From the NCBI RefSeq assembly GCF_011045025.1, contig NZ_JAAKZX010000070.1:1-43140 (forward strand): DNA of 43,140 nucleotides, in the 5' to 3' direction. Made by a program: the position numbers and the translations under genes. This DNA comes from Streptomyces ureilyticus. GTDB lineage: Bacteria; Actinomycetota; Actinomycetes; Streptomycetales; Streptomycetaceae. Positions 1-8,530 of this stretch are shown here, in pieces (position 1 is the first letter of the stretch; the number at the start of each line of letters is the position of its first letter). The notes beneath the pieces are model-generated. The model ran no database searches. It saw nothing but the letters and a program-made list of their open reading frames with translations, and was not told where the DNA came from.

Positions 1-33
1 GGGTGGGGCGGGGAAAGAAGCCCCGCCCCACCC
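1..33. terminator. Strong hairpin downstream of the minus-strand glycerophosphotransferase gene
   Basis: A perfect 13-bp stem (arms 1-13 and 21-33, 7-nt loop) lies 18 bp beyond the stop codon of the gene that ends at 52. It is a likely rho-independent terminator for that gene and could act in both directions. No T-tract is seen, which is common in Streptomyces. The window starts at the first base of the stem, so it may extend further. Confidence 0.7.
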
Positions 34-51
34 CCACCCGCACCTGGCTTC

Positions 52-2127
52 TCAGCCGACGGCAGTTTCCTCCGCCTCATGCGGATCCTGCGCCGTCTCC
101 TCGGCCGCCTCCTCGCGTGGCGACGGAACCTCCGACGACAGCCGCGACTCCATGCGGACGCGGCGCTCGTCGGCCGCCGCACACAACGCGGCGATCGCGG
201 CGTTGAAGCGCGCCAGCGACGGCGGGTCCGAGGGCCCCAGCAGGTGCTCCTTGAGTTCGGCGCGGGCCGCCGTGAAGAGGTCCTTCTCCGGGTGGCGTAC
301 CGACTCCAGCAGGGCGGGGACGCCGCCGGCCGAGGGCGTGAGGATGACGCCCGCGGACACCGTGGGGAAGCCCGTGCGGAAGTCCGCCTCGCGTATCCCG
401 GACGTGTTGGCGACCGCGTACGGCTTCTCGCTCGAGAGCCAGTCGGACACAACCGACGACACATCGCTGATCAACAGGTCCGCCTGGTTGAAGCAGGCGA
501 AGATCGCGGGCCGCGCGTCCGTGATGATCTGGTGCTCCCACTCCGGGAACGACGCCCAGTACGCCTTTTCCCAGGCCAGCGTGGCCTCGGCGATCGCCGC
601 CTCACGGTCACCGCGCGGCGTCCCCTGGATCAGCATGCGCTCCATTTCGTCCGCACCCGGACGGAAGGACGTCTTCGTCAGCTGGTCCAACTCGGCCGTC
701 CGTCGCACCAGTTCGGCCGCGGCCTCCGCATCCGGCCGGGAACCCGACCGCTTGGTGTTGGCCTCGCGGATCATCGCCATGATGCGCTCGTTCGCCGCCC
801 CCGCACGCGGATCGACGGAACCGGTCAACGGGTGCGGCTTGTAGAGGAGCCGTACACCGTCGTCCGCGAGCAGCTGCCGCACGATGTTCTCGCCGGCCAG
901 GATCACCGAGGTGTTGCCGGGGTTCCCGTCCCAGCCCTCCCACGTGGGCGCGTACAGCACGGTCGTGTACGGACCGGTCGGCGGGCCCGCGTACGGCCGG
1001 ATCGGCGCGAGCTGCGGGCGGCCCACCTCCACGATGTCCTTGTCCTCGACGCCGACCTCCGCCAGCGCGTACCGCTCGCGGGCCGCGGGCCCGGCCACCC
1101 ACACCTCGTCGTACGCCTTCGCGTACGGGTTGCAGGAGGACAGCTTGTCGCTCTCGCCGTGGTTGATGAACGCGTGCTTGATGGTGGGGATGCGCAGCAC
1201 CTGCGAGGTCTTCGCGGCGTTGGCCGGGTGCAGCATCATCTTCAGCGTCGAGTTCTCCAGCGAGAACATCGTCGACACCTTCGGGAAGCAGATGATCGGC
1301 ACGTCCGTCGCGTCGATCTTCTGCACCATGAACCGCTCACGCAGCACGAGGAGCGGCCTGGCGTCGATCGAGGAGAGCGTGGAGAGCCACATGTTCGCCT
1401 GGTACGCGGAGGTCGTACCGCCGGAGAAGTACATGCCGACCGTCGGCCGGTAGTCGGCCAGCCACTTGTCCAGCCAGTTCATGACCTGCTGCTCGCTCTT
1501 GGCGCGCTTCTTGGGGAGCAGCCAGGTGGCGAGGTACGCCGTGCCGCCGCCGATCATCGCCAGAGCGACGGTGACACCGATGGCGCCCCAGTACCCGTCC
1601 TTGGTGGCCGCCGTGAGCAGGAGGCCGGCCGTCGTAGGAATGGAGAAGGTGAGCAGCCGGTGGCCCTGACGGCGGGCCAGGATGCGCGGCGGCGCGGCGT
1701 TCAGGCGCAGGGCGGACGCGTCGATGTTGCGGGTGACGATCGGCAGCGTACGGGTGCGGCGGACCAGGACCGCGGCGGCCTGGCAGGCGAAGTGCAGGGC
1801 GTAGAAGACGCACACGGCGACCAGGAGCGGTGCCTGCTCGCTGCCCGCGTCGATGCCGTCGATCCGCAGGAGCCCCACCAGGACCAGCATGTCGCGCAGC
1901 AACTGACGGACCGTCGCATCAAAGCGGACCTTGCCCAGCAGCGCGAGCAGACCGGGGTCGCGATACTGCAGATAGACGTCGAGGGCGAGGCCCGCCGCGC
2001 TCACGGCGATGAACACCGGGACGTTCGGCAGCAGTGCGGAGACGATCTGGGCCGTGAAGAGCGCGAACATCGACAGCAGCGCGGCAAGCTGCGTGGTGCG
2101 GCGGGGGGAGAGGCCTGCGGAAGGCAC
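52..2127 (-). CDS. Membrane-anchored CDP-glycerol glycerophosphotransferase-like protein
   Basis: The product is 691 aa. The first ~220 residues carry about five hydrophobic segments (near residues 14-52, 105-130 and 160-210). The cytoplasmic C-terminal half has TagF/TagB-type motifs: FINHGESDK, the pattern VLYAPTWEG, and DLLISDVSSVVSDWL near the end, the usual nucleotide-sugar/CDP-polyol binding signature. This suggests synthesis of a phosphate-containing wall glycopolymer (teichoic-acid-like or polydiglycosylphosphate). The GTG start at 2127 follows AGGAG by about 9 nt. The LCP protein at 9859-11619, which would attach such a polymer to peptidoglycan, is nearby; from memory, spore-wall glycopolymer genes lie in this part of the S. 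coelicolor chromosome. A 16-bp perfect palindrome lies in its upstream region. The fold class is fairly sure, the exact donor and acceptor are unknown. Confidence 0.8.
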   Translation of the reverse strand: MPSAGLSPRRTTQLAALLSMFALFTAQIVSALLPNVPVFIAVSAAGLALDVYLQYRDPGLLALLGKVRFDATVRQLLRDMLVLVGLLRIDGIDAGSEQAPLLVAVCVFYALHFACQAAAVLVRRTRTLPIVTRNIDASALRLNAAPPRILARRQGHRLLTFSIPTTAGLLLTAATKDGYWGAIGVTVALAMIGGGTAYLATWLLPKKRAKSEQQVMNWLDKWLADYRPTVGMYFSGGTTSAYQANMWLSTLSSIDARPLLVLRERFMVQKIDATDVPIICFPKVSTMFSLENSTLKMMLHPANAAKTSQVLRIPTIKHAFINHGESDKLSSCNPYAKAYDEVWVAGPAARERYALAEVGVEDKDIVEVGRPQLAPIRPYAGPPTGPYTTVLYAPTWEGWDGNPGNTSVILAGENIVRQLLADDGVRLLYKPHPLTGSVDPRAGAANERIMAMIREANTKRSGSRPDAEAAAELVRRTAELDQLTKTSFRPGADEMERMLIQGTPRGDREAAIAEATLAWEKAYWASFPEWEHQIITDARPAIFACFNQADLLISDVSSVVSDWLSSEKPYAVANTSGIREADFRTGFPTVSAGVILTPSAGGVPALLESVRHPEKDLFTAARAELKEHLLGPSDPPSLARFNAAIAALCAAADERRVRMESRLSSEVPSPREEAAEETAQDPHEAEETAVG

Positions 2128-2172
2128 GGGCTGGGCTCCTGCGGAGGGTTACGACGGATGAGGGGGCAGCGG

Positions 2173-2188
2173 GTTCGGTCGACCGAAC
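2173..2188. promoter_or_regulatory. 16-bp perfect palindrome, candidate operator
   Basis: GTTCGGTCGACCGAAC reads the same on both strands. It lies 46 bp upstream of the minus-strand GTG at 2127 and directly abuts a -10-like TAGTGT (minus strand, 2192-2187), so a bound repressor would cover the start of transcription. No particular regulator can be named. Confidence 0.4.
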
Positions 2189-2417
2189 ACTACGAGGCCG
2201 ATCCCTGACCGTATGACTTGGGCGGCCCGCCAAGCAATCTTCCCAAGGAGCTATCGCTGGATATCGGATGAAACCGCGGTGAACTTCTGGGGCGTACGTC
2301 ACGGACGCGGCGTCGGCTCCCTGTGCACCGGCCGCACGTCCGCCCCTCGGAATGCGGCGGCGCCCCCTGCCCGTAATCACGTAGATTGCACGGACGGGGC
2401 TGGTCAGAACATTGGGG

Positions 2418-3581
2418 ATGAGCGTGTCAGCGGCAGGGCAGGCGACGGCAGGACAGGCACACACCAGGCACGGGGTCGCGGACGCCCGCAGGGTCGTCGT
2501 CAAGGTGGGTTCCTCGTCTCTGACCACCGCGTCCGGAGGCCTCGACGCGGACCGGGTGGATGCCCTGGTGGACGTACTGGCGAAGGGGCGCAGTGGAGGA
2601 GAGAAGGAGATCATCCTGGTCTCCTCGGGTGCCATCGCCGCCGGCCTGGCCCCGCTGGGTCTGCGCCGCCGCCCCAAGGACCTGGCCCGCCAGCAGGCCG
2701 CCGCCAGCGTCGGGCAGGGTCTGCTCGTCGCCCGCTACAACGCCTCCTTCGCGCGCTACGGCGTCCGCGTCGGCCAGGTCCTGCTCACCAGCGACGACAT
2801 GAGCCGCCGCGCCCACCACCGCAACGCCCAGCGCACCCTCGACAAGCTCCTGGCCATGGGTGCCCTGCCGGTCGTCAACGAGAACGACACGGTCGCCACG
2901 GACGAGATCCGCTTCGGCGACAACGACCGGCTCGCTGCCCTGGTGGCCCATCTCGTACGCGCCGATCTGCTGGTCCTCCTCTCCGACGTGGACGGCGTTT
3001 ACGACGGCGACCCCACCAGGCCGGGTACGTCGCGGATCGCGGAGGTACGCACTCCGGCGGACCTCGCGCACGTCGAGATCGGCAGCGCGGGCCGGGCCGG
3101 CGTCGGCACCGGCGGCATGGTCACCAAGGTCGAGGCGGCCCGGATCGCGGCGGCGGCCGGTATCCCGGTCGTCCTCACCTCCGCCGTGCACGCTGCCGAC
3201 GCCCTCGCGGGCCGGGACACCGGTACGCACTTCCACGCCACAGGGCGCCGCTCCGCCGACCGGCTGCTGTGGCTCCAGCATGCGTCCACCCCGCAGGGTG
3301 CGCTCACGCTGGACGACGGGGCCGTGCGTGCGGTCGTCGAGGGCCGTAAGTCGCTGCTGCCCGCGGGTATCGCGGCGGTCGAGGGCGAGTTCGCGGCGGG
3401 CGATCCCGTGGAGCTGCGCGACGCCACGGGCCGGGCGGTGGCGCGCGGGCTGGTCAACTTCGACGCCAAGGAGATACCGCAGCTGCTCGGCCGCTCCACC
3501 CGTGAGCTGGCCCGCGAGCTGGGTCCCGCGTACGAACGCGAGGTCGTACACAGGGACGATCTGGTCCTGCTGCACGCGTAA
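2418..3581 (+). CDS. proB: Glutamate 5-kinase (proline biosynthesis)
   Basis: ATP-dependent phosphorylation of glutamate to glutamyl 5-phosphate, the first step of proline synthesis, acting with ProA. The 387-aa product has the amino-acid kinase domain (VVVKVGSSSLTT near residue 29, VSSGAIAAG, and the substrate/ATP loop NENDTVATDEIRFGDNDRLAA region, about residues 153-175) followed by a C-terminal PUA domain from about residue 285. The ATG at 2418 is chosen; a TTG lies 6 bp upstream and no good Shine-Dalgarno sequence is present, so the start is uncertain by a few codons. proB and proA are not adjacent here: a 154-codon gene lies between them and proA has its own promoter. Confidence 0.95.
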   Translation: MSVSAAGQATAGQAHTRHGVADARRVVVKVGSSSLTTASGGLDADRVDALVDVLAKGRSGGEKEIILVSSGAIAAGLAPLGLRRRPKDLARQQAAASVGQGLLVARYNASFARYGVRVGQVLLTSDDMSRRAHHRNAQRTLDKLLAMGALPVVNENDTVATDEIRFGDNDRLAALVAHLVRADLLVLLSDVDGVYDGDPTRPGTSRIAEVRTPADLAHVEIGSAGRAGVGTGGMVTKVEAARIAAAAGIPVVLTSAVHAADALAGRDTGTHFHATGRRSADRLLWLQHASTPQGALTLDDGAVRAVVEGRKSLLPAGIAAVEGEFAAGDPVELRDATGRAVARGLVNFDAKEIPQLLGRSTRELARELGPAYEREVVHRDDLVLLHA

Positions 3582-3735
3582 ACGGCCGAAAGGGACAGCC
3601 TCCGCAGGGCTACGTTCGGTAAAACCGCCCCACGAAGCCGTCCCGCCTGCTCAACTTTGATTCAAGGAGCCCTCGAGATTCCGCGCTGCAGTAATCCATA
3701 ACCCATTGCGAACCCACTGCGTAAAGGAGGCCGTC

Positions 3736-4200
3736 GTGAGACGAGTACGCCCCGGGGCGGCGTCCCGCGGTGGTGGCACCTCCCGCGCGGCCGGTGAGGA
3801 GCGGACCCTCACCAGCGTCGCGGCCGGAGACACGTACCAGGGTGAGGAACCGAAGGACCTGCCGCGGCTGTGGCACGTCACGCTGAGCGTCTCGGGCGAC
3901 GAGGCCCCGCTGAACGACGTCCGGCGATCGCTCGAGCAGCTCGCCCACGATCATCCCTTTCTGCTGACCAGCCGGTACGCCGGCGACCACGCGGAGATCC
4001 GCTACTGGGAAGAGGCCCGCGACCTGCACGACGCCGCGGCCGTCGCGCTGCGCCTGTGGGGCGAGCACCGCCAGACCTCGAAACTCCCGCCCTGGGAGAT
4101 CGTCGGCCTGGAGGTCATCGACCGCGAGACCTACCACCAGCGCATCGCCGAGGGCTACGGCCCGCAGCCGGCCACCCCCGTAGGCGTCCACCCGTTCTAG
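3736..4200 (+). CDS. Conserved hypothetical protein between proB and proA
   Basis: A 154-aa soluble protein of unknown function. An excellent ribosome site (AAAGGAGG at 3723-3730) sets the GTG start at 3736. The first ~45 residues are Arg/Gly-rich and probably disordered. The rest, from LWHVTLSVSGDE onward, looks like one compact alpha/beta domain with a 'LEQLAHDHPFLLTSRY' helix and 'AEIRYWEEARDLHDAAAVALRLWGEHR', reminiscent of small ligand-binding or swapped-hairpin folds, but I do not recognise the family. It sits between proB (154 bp upstream) and proA (89 bp downstream), so proline metabolism is a contextual guess only. Confidence 0.8.
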   Translation: MRRVRPGAASRGGGTSRAAGEERTLTSVAAGDTYQGEEPKDLPRLWHVTLSVSGDEAPLNDVRRSLEQLAHDHPFLLTSRYAGDHAEIRYWEEARDLHDAAAVALRLWGEHRQTSKLPPWEIVGLEVIDRETYHQRIAEGYGPQPATPVGVHPF

Positions 4201-4253
4201 GGGGGAGTTCCAGGGGGGCGTTTTCGGCCCTGTCTCGGGTTCTGGAACAAGCG

Positions 4254-4282
4254 CTGGACGCCCCTGCGGCGAGCATTAGGCT
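4254..4282 (+). promoter_or_regulatory. Candidate proA promoter giving a leaderless mRNA
   Basis: A -35-like CTGGAC (4254-4259) and -10-like TAGGCT (4277-4282) are 17 bp apart. The -10 starts 13 bp before the proA ATG, so transcription would begin at or next to the A of the start codon. No Shine-Dalgarno sequence precedes the ATG, which agrees with a leaderless transcript. Confidence 0.5.
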
Positions 4283-4289
4283 TCCCTTC

Positions 4290-5576
4290 ATGACCACGCT
4301 TTCGCCGTACGACTCGATGTCCCCGGTCACCCAGGCCGCCTACCGGGCCAAGGCCGCCGCCGCCGACCTCGCTCCGCTGCCGCGGGCCGAGAAGGACGAC
4401 GCGCTGCTCGCGATCGCGGACGCCCTGGAGGTCCGTACGAGCGAAATCGTCGAGGCCAACGCCAAGGATGTCGAGCGTGCCCGCGAGGCCGGCACCAGCG
4501 AGTCCATCATCGACCGGCTGACGCTCACGCCCGAGCGGATCCGCGCCATCGCCTCCGACGTACGCGACGTGGTGGCGCTGCCCGACCCGGTCGGCGAGGT
4601 CGTCCGCGGCTCCACGCTGCCGAACGGCATCGACCTGCGCCAGGTCCGTGTCCCCCTCGGCGTCGTCGGGATCATCTACGAAGCCCGCCCGAACGTCACG
4701 GTCGACGCCGCCGCACTCTGCCTGAAGTCCGGCAATGCGGTCCTGCTGCGCGGCTCGTCCTCCGCGTTCGAGTCCAACACCGCCCTCGTCCGCGTCCTGC
4801 GCGACGCCGTCGGCGGCTCGGGGCTGCCCGCCGACGCCGTACAGCTCGTACCGGGTGAAAGCCGCGAATCCGTACGGGAGTTGATGCGCGCCCGCGGCCT
4901 CGTCGACGTACTCATCCCGCGCGGCGGCGCCTCCTTGATCCGTACCGTCGTGCAGGAGTCCACCGTCCCGGTCATCGAGACCGGCACCGGAAACTGCCAT
5001 GTGTACGTGGACGCGCACGCCGACCTCGACATGGCGATCGAGATCCTGATCAACTCCAAGGCGCAGCGGCCGAGCGTGTGCAACGCCGCCGAGACGCTCC
5101 TCGTGCACCAGGACATCGCCGCCGAGTTCCTGCCGCGCGCCCTGGACGCTCTCGCCGAGGCCGGGGTCACCGTGCACGCCGACGAGCGGGTGCTGGCGTA
5201 CGCCAAGGGCTCCAAGGCCACCGTCGTCGAGGCCACCACCGACGACTGGGACACCGAGTACCTCTCGTACGACATCGCCGCCGCCGTCGTCGATTCGCTC
5301 GACAAGGCCGTGGCGCACATCCGGCTGTGGAGCTCCGGCCACACCGAGGCCATCGTCACCACCTCCCAGCCGGCCGCCCGCCGCTTCACCCAGCTGGTCG
5401 ATTCCACGACAGTCGCCGTGAACGCGTCGACGCGCTTCACGGACGGCGGCCAGTTCGGCTTCGGCGCCGAGATCGGCATCTCCACGCAGAAGCTGCATGC
5501 TCGGGGCCCGATGGGGCTGCCGGAGCTGACGAGTACGAAGTACATCGTCACGGGCGACGGGCACATCCGGCGCTGA
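4290..5576 (+). CDS. proA: Glutamate-5-semialdehyde dehydrogenase (gamma-glutamyl phosphate reductase)
   Basis: NADPH-dependent reduction of glutamyl 5-phosphate to glutamate 5-semialdehyde, the second step of proline synthesis. The 428-aa product has the normal family length. It shows VPLGVVGIIYEARPNVT (family signature), LCLKSGNAVLLRGSSSA (cofactor region) and the catalytic cysteine in AQRPSVCNAAETLLVH (near residue 257). The ATG at 4290 directly follows the promoter described, with no ribosome site. The C-terminus ends in TGDGHIRR, as is typical. Confidence 0.96.
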   Translation: MTTLSPYDSMSPVTQAAYRAKAAAADLAPLPRAEKDDALLAIADALEVRTSEIVEANAKDVERAREAGTSESIIDRLTLTPERIRAIASDVRDVVALPDPVGEVVRGSTLPNGIDLRQVRVPLGVVGIIYEARPNVTVDAAALCLKSGNAVLLRGSSSAFESNTALVRVLRDAVGGSGLPADAVQLVPGESRESVRELMRARGLVDVLIPRGGASLIRTVVQESTVPVIETGTGNCHVYVDAHADLDMAIEILINSKAQRPSVCNAAETLLVHQDIAAEFLPRALDALAEAGVTVHADERVLAYAKGSKATVVEATTDDWDTEYLSYDIAAAVVDSLDKAVAHIRLWSSGHTEAIVTTSQPAARRFTQLVDSTTVAVNASTRFTDGGQFGFGAEIGISTQKLHARGPMGLPELTSTKYIVTGDGHIRR

Positions 5577-5650
5577 GCAGGCCCCCGAAGAAGCTGTCTC
5601 GCCAGGTGGATGAATTTCCGTACCGTCTGCCCAAATTGAACCCCCAGGTC

Positions 5651-5656
5651 TACTCT
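5651..5656 (+). promoter_or_regulatory. -10 box TACTCT, twin of the one at 6293
   Basis: The sequence CTACTCTG lies with its T exactly 12 bp before the GTG start at 5663. The same octamer at the same spacing precedes the ATG at 6305. No convincing -35 is seen for this copy. It suggests leaderless transcription. Confidence 0.45.
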
Positions 5657-5662
5657 GGTTCC

Positions 5663-6250
5663 GTGCCGGAGGACGTGGGGGGCACGCCGTTTCCTGACGG
5701 CTGGGAGCCCGACGACGACCGCGACCGCGGAGGCTCGGACGAAGAGTTCGCCTCCGTGGTCTTCGACGAGTCCTTCGTACGGGCGGCCACGGTCCATGAG
5801 CCAACCGCCGTCGAACGCCTCCTCGCCGCCGCGCAGGCCCGCGCGGAGGCCTCCGAGGCCGAGGCGCGGCGGGGGCGCACCCGGGGCCCACGCGGTGACG
5901 ATGAGCGCTACGACGACTACGGACCCGACGGCCGCCATGATTTCGGCCATGATCCGGACCTGGACGATCTCGACGACCGCGAGTACTTCGACGGTCGCTA
6001 CGGTCACTCCGGGTCGTACGGAAAACAGACCCGCTGGCACCGCCCCGTCGCCTGGATACTCGCCGTCGTGATGGGCGTCGGCATGGTCGCCCTCGCCTTC
6101 ACGGCGGTCTACCGCGGCGGCTCCTCGGGCCGCCAGCCAGAGGTACCGCCGCCCGCCACGACAGGCGTCGAACAGGGCAGCGGAACGCGCCCTTCGGCCT
6201 CCGCCGACTACTCCCAGCCACCCGTCCCGGCGGAACCGCGTACGCCTTGA
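5663..6250 (+). CDS. Single-pass membrane protein with SVVFDESFVRAA motif (paralogue 1)
   Basis: A 195-aa protein of unknown function. The N-terminal ~130 residues are acidic and hydrophilic, with FASVVFDESFVRAA near residues 28-42 and then a helix rich in Ala/Glu/Arg; an Asp/Tyr/Gly-rich stretch follows. One membrane segment (VAWILAVVMGVGMVALAFTAV, about residues 133-154) is followed by a short Pro/Ser-rich outer tail, giving an inside-N topology. The GTG at 5663 is preferred because of the -10 box 12 bp upstream; an in-frame GTG at 5606 would add 19 residues. The next gene repeats the motif (E-E-Y/F-x-SVVFDESFVRAA) and the promoter box, so the two are probably diverged tandem duplicates at their 5' ends. 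Confidence 0.75.
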   Translation: MPEDVGGTPFPDGWEPDDDRDRGGSDEEFASVVFDESFVRAATVHEPTAVERLLAAAQARAEASEAEARRGRTRGPRGDDERYDDYGPDGRHDFGHDPDLDDLDDREYFDGRYGHSGSYGKQTRWHRPVAWILAVVMGVGMVALAFTAVYRGGSSGRQPEVPPPATTGVEQGSGTRPSASADYSQPPVPAEPRTP

Positions 6251-6270
6251 ACTTGTCGCGTACGGCGGCG

Positions 6271-6298
6271 TTTACGTGAGGTTCCTGAGACCTACTCT
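6271..6298 (+). promoter_or_regulatory. Candidate promoter of the second motif-sharing membrane gene
   Basis: TTTACG (6271-6276) and TACTCT (6293-6298) are 16 bp apart. The -10 begins 12 bp before the ATG at 6305, giving a leaderless transcript. It repeats the CTACTCTG box seen before 5663. Confidence 0.5.
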
Positions 6299-6304
6299 GA
6301 AAGT

Positions 6305-7372
6305 ATGGGCGGGCTAGGAGACCCACCGGAGGGGACACCCGACGGTGCTTCCGGTGGCGGTGAGGAAGAGTACCGATCCGTCGTCTTCGACGAGTCGTTC
6401 GTCCGAGCTGCCCGTCTCCAGGAGTTCTCCGCTCAGGAACGGATCGCCGATCACGCCCCGGCCGTGCGCCGCCGCCCGCCGCTGCGTCGTGGTCTGTCCC
6501 GGCAGGTGCTGATCCTCGTTCTGCTGATCGCCGTCGCCTTCGGCACGGCGATCTACATGGGCGTACGGCACCCGTATCAGGCGCCCGCCGCGAAGCCGCC
6601 CGAGCCGCTGCGGATGACGGTCATACCCCTCGCGCCGCAGGGCGCGGTGCCGGGCGCCGCGGACACCGGGCTGCTGTACGCGCGCAGTCCGGCCGATCAG
6701 TTCCGTATCGGCGCCGACGGGATCACGATGCCCGCCTCCCGGCGCACCGCCCATTTCTCGGACAGCCAGGTCGTCACCGCGCTCACCACGGCGAAGGACT
6801 ACCTCGTCGAGTCGGCGCTCGACCCGGACGTGCTCACCGGCGGCGCCACCCGGCCCGTACGGCTCCTGCTCGATCCACAGCAGCTCGACCAGTTCGACCA
6901 GAGCTTCGACCGTCCGGCCCCGGACGGGCGGCACGCGCCCACCGGCTGGCTGGTCCGCTTCGACCCTTCCCACGCTCAGCTGGCCGACTCCCAGATCCGG
7001 GTGCAGGGCACGCTGCAGGCAGCCGAGACCGATGCCGACACCCTTGAGGTGACGGCCGACCACACCTTCGTCTACGCGCTGCGGCCGACGGGCTCGGAGG
7101 ACGGTGCCAAGGCCTCGCTGTTCACCGTGCGGCGCGAGCTGCATTTCCGGTTCGACCGCGATGATCTGCGGATGCACCAGGCAGAGCTGGTGGGCTCGTA
7201 CGTCCAGGCAGGGCCGCTCGCCTGCGCCGAGGACACGACGAGCCGTCTGCGCCCGCTGCTCGCGGGGCAGACGGCCAAGGCGGGCGGACCGGCCGGCACC
7301 GACCCGTACGCGACGGGCGGTGCCACGGCGCTGTGCGGGTCGCTGTCGGCCAGTGCCCAGCCCCGGGTGTAG
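6305..7372 (+). CDS. Single-pass membrane protein with SVVFDESFVRAA motif (paralogue 2)
   Basis: A 355-aa protein of unknown function. A Gly/Glu-rich N-terminus carries EEYRSVVFDESFVRAA (about residues 20-36), followed by a basic stretch and one membrane helix (VLILVLLIAVAFGTAIYMGV, about residues 66-85). The remaining ~265 residues lie outside the membrane; they form a folded region that includes RLLLDPQQLDQFDQSFD and a strand-rich part (LEVTADHTFVYALRP, LHFRFDRDDLRMHQ), and two cysteines (ACAED, ALCGS) that could form a disulfide. I do not recognise this domain. The inside motif plus outer domain suggests an envelope sensor or scaffold, which is only inference. The stop codon lies inside a 20-bp tandem duplication. 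Confidence 0.8.
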   Translation: MGGLGDPPEGTPDGASGGGEEEYRSVVFDESFVRAARLQEFSAQERIADHAPAVRRRPPLRRGLSRQVLILVLLIAVAFGTAIYMGVRHPYQAPAAKPPEPLRMTVIPLAPQGAVPGAADTGLLYARSPADQFRIGADGITMPASRRTAHFSDSQVVTALTTAKDYLVESALDPDVLTGGATRPVRLLLDPQQLDQFDQSFDRPAPDGRHAPTGWLVRFDPSHAQLADSQIRVQGTLQAAETDADTLEVTADHTFVYALRPTGSEDGAKASLFTVRRELHFRFDRDDLRMHQAELVGSYVQAGPLACAEDTTSRLRPLLAGQTAKAGGPAGTDPYATGGATALCGSLSASAQPRV

Positions 7373-7395
7373 TCGCCCAGCCCAGGGTGTAGTCG
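7356..7395. repeat. 20-bp tandem duplication over a stop codon
   Basis: Two directly adjacent 20-bp units (7356-7375 and 7376-7395) are identical except for one base (C versus A at the ninth position). The first unit contains the last codons and the TAG stop of the upstream gene, so the second is an untranslated copy of the gene end. Confidence 0.85.
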
Positions 7396-7414
7396 TCGGG
7401 CTTCTTCGTGCTGA

Positions 7415-8530
7415 TCAGGCGGTGCCGTTGGGGCTCTCGTCGTCGGGGCGGTCGTCCTGCGGCCGGTCCTTGGGGGAGCTTGTGCTGGAGCCGCTCGCGA
7501 AGCCGCCGAAGCCGCGCCGGACCCGGCCGCCGATGTCGCCCGCGCCGCCCGCGATGTCCGTGACCAGCTTCATCAGCGGGTCCTTGGAGCTGCGCACGTG
7601 GGTGGCGTAGGCGGAGGCCGACTCGCGGAAGGAGTCCGTGACCTTGGTGTCGCCGTCCTCGTCGCGGCGCGGGTAGTGGCCGTCCATGATCCGCTGGTAG
7701 TCGCGGGACTCGGCCCACTTCTTCAGCTCGGCGGCGCGCACCGTGGTGAAGGGGTGGGAGCGGGGCAGGACGTTCAGGATCTTGAGCACGGAGTCGCGGA
7801 GGTCGCCCCCGGCCTCGTACTCCTCGGCCTGGGCGAGGAACGCGTCCACGTTCATCTCGTGCAGGTGGTTGCCGCCCGCGATCTTCATCAGGCCGCGCAT
7901 CGAGGCCTGCAGATCCTGGCCGACCAGGAGGCCCGCGCGGTCCGAGGACAGCTCCGACTTGCGGAACCACTCGCGCAGAGCCGTCACGATCGCCATGATC
8001 GCGAGGTTGCCGAGCGGGATCCAGGCCACCTTCAGCGCGAGGCTCGTGAGGAACAGCAGGATGGTGCGGTACACCGAGTGGCCGGACAGCGCGTGGCCGA
8101 CCTCGTGGCCGACGACCGCCCGCATCTCCTCCTCGTCGAGCAGCTCGACCAGTCCGGTGGTGACGACGATGATCGGCTCGTCCATGCCGATGCACATCGC
8201 GTTCGGCTGGGGGTTCTGGCTCACGTACATCGGTGGGACCTTCTCCAGGTCCAGGATGTAACAGGCGTCCCGCAGCATGTCGTTCAGGTGCGCGAACTGG
8301 GCGTCCGAGACCCGTACGGAATCGGACAGGAACAGCAGCCTCAGGCTGCGCTCCGGGAGCAGTCCGCTGAGCGCCTTGAACACCGTGTCGAAGCCGCTGA
8401 GCTTGCGCAGGGCGACCAGGGCCGAGCGGTCCGCGGGGTGCTCGTACGCCCGGGAGGAGATCCCCTCGAAGCGCCTGCGCTGCCTGCTCGGTACGTTCTC
8501 GTGGCTTTCTTCTGGCATGTGGTCCCCCAT
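7415..8530 (-). CDS. M48-family (HtpX/Ste24-like) zinc metalloprotease
   Basis: A 371-aa membrane-associated peptidase. The zinc-binding helix reads HEVGHALSGH (about residues 139-148), followed by a hydrophobic region (TILLFLTSLALKVAWIPLGNL and on) with one or two membrane segments, then the downstream 'ELSSDRAGLL' element that supplies the third zinc ligand (Glu). The C-terminal ~60 residues are Gly/Ser/Asp-rich. The ATG at 8530 is chosen because AGGAGG lies 11 nt upstream; an internal ATG at 8518 is also possible and a TTG at 8557 less so. HtpX-type enzymes degrade misfolded membrane proteins; the substrate here is unknown. It converges on the gene ending at 7372 and is divergent from the 51-aa membrane protein. 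Confidence 0.9.
   Translation of the reverse strand: MGDHMPEESHENVPSRQRRRFEGISSRAYEHPADRSALVALRKLSGFDTVFKALSGLLPERSLRLLFLSDSVRVSDAQFAHLNDMLRDACYILDLEKVPPMYVSQNPQPNAMCIGMDEPIIVVTTGLVELLDEEEMRAVVGHEVGHALSGHSVYRTILLFLTSLALKVAWIPLGNLAIMAIVTALREWFRKSELSSDRAGLLVGQDLQASMRGLMKIAGGNHLHEMNVDAFLAQAEEYEAGGDLRDSVLKILNVLPRSHPFTTVRAAELKKWAESRDYQRIMDGHYPRRDEDGDTKVTDSFRESASAYATHVRSSKDPLMKLVTDIAGGAGDIGGRVRRGFGGFASGSSTSSPKDRPQDDRPDDESPNGTA

Noticed and set aside
79..2208. Plus-strand 709-aa open frame opposite the glycerophosphotransferase
   Set aside because: It mirrors the real gene in a high-GC genome, is Arg-rich, and shows no domain, ribosome site or typical third-position GC.
5606..5662. Longer form of the first SVVFDESFVRAA protein starting at GTG 5606
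   Set aside because: The extra residues have no match in the paralogue, and the -10 box would lie inside the coding region.
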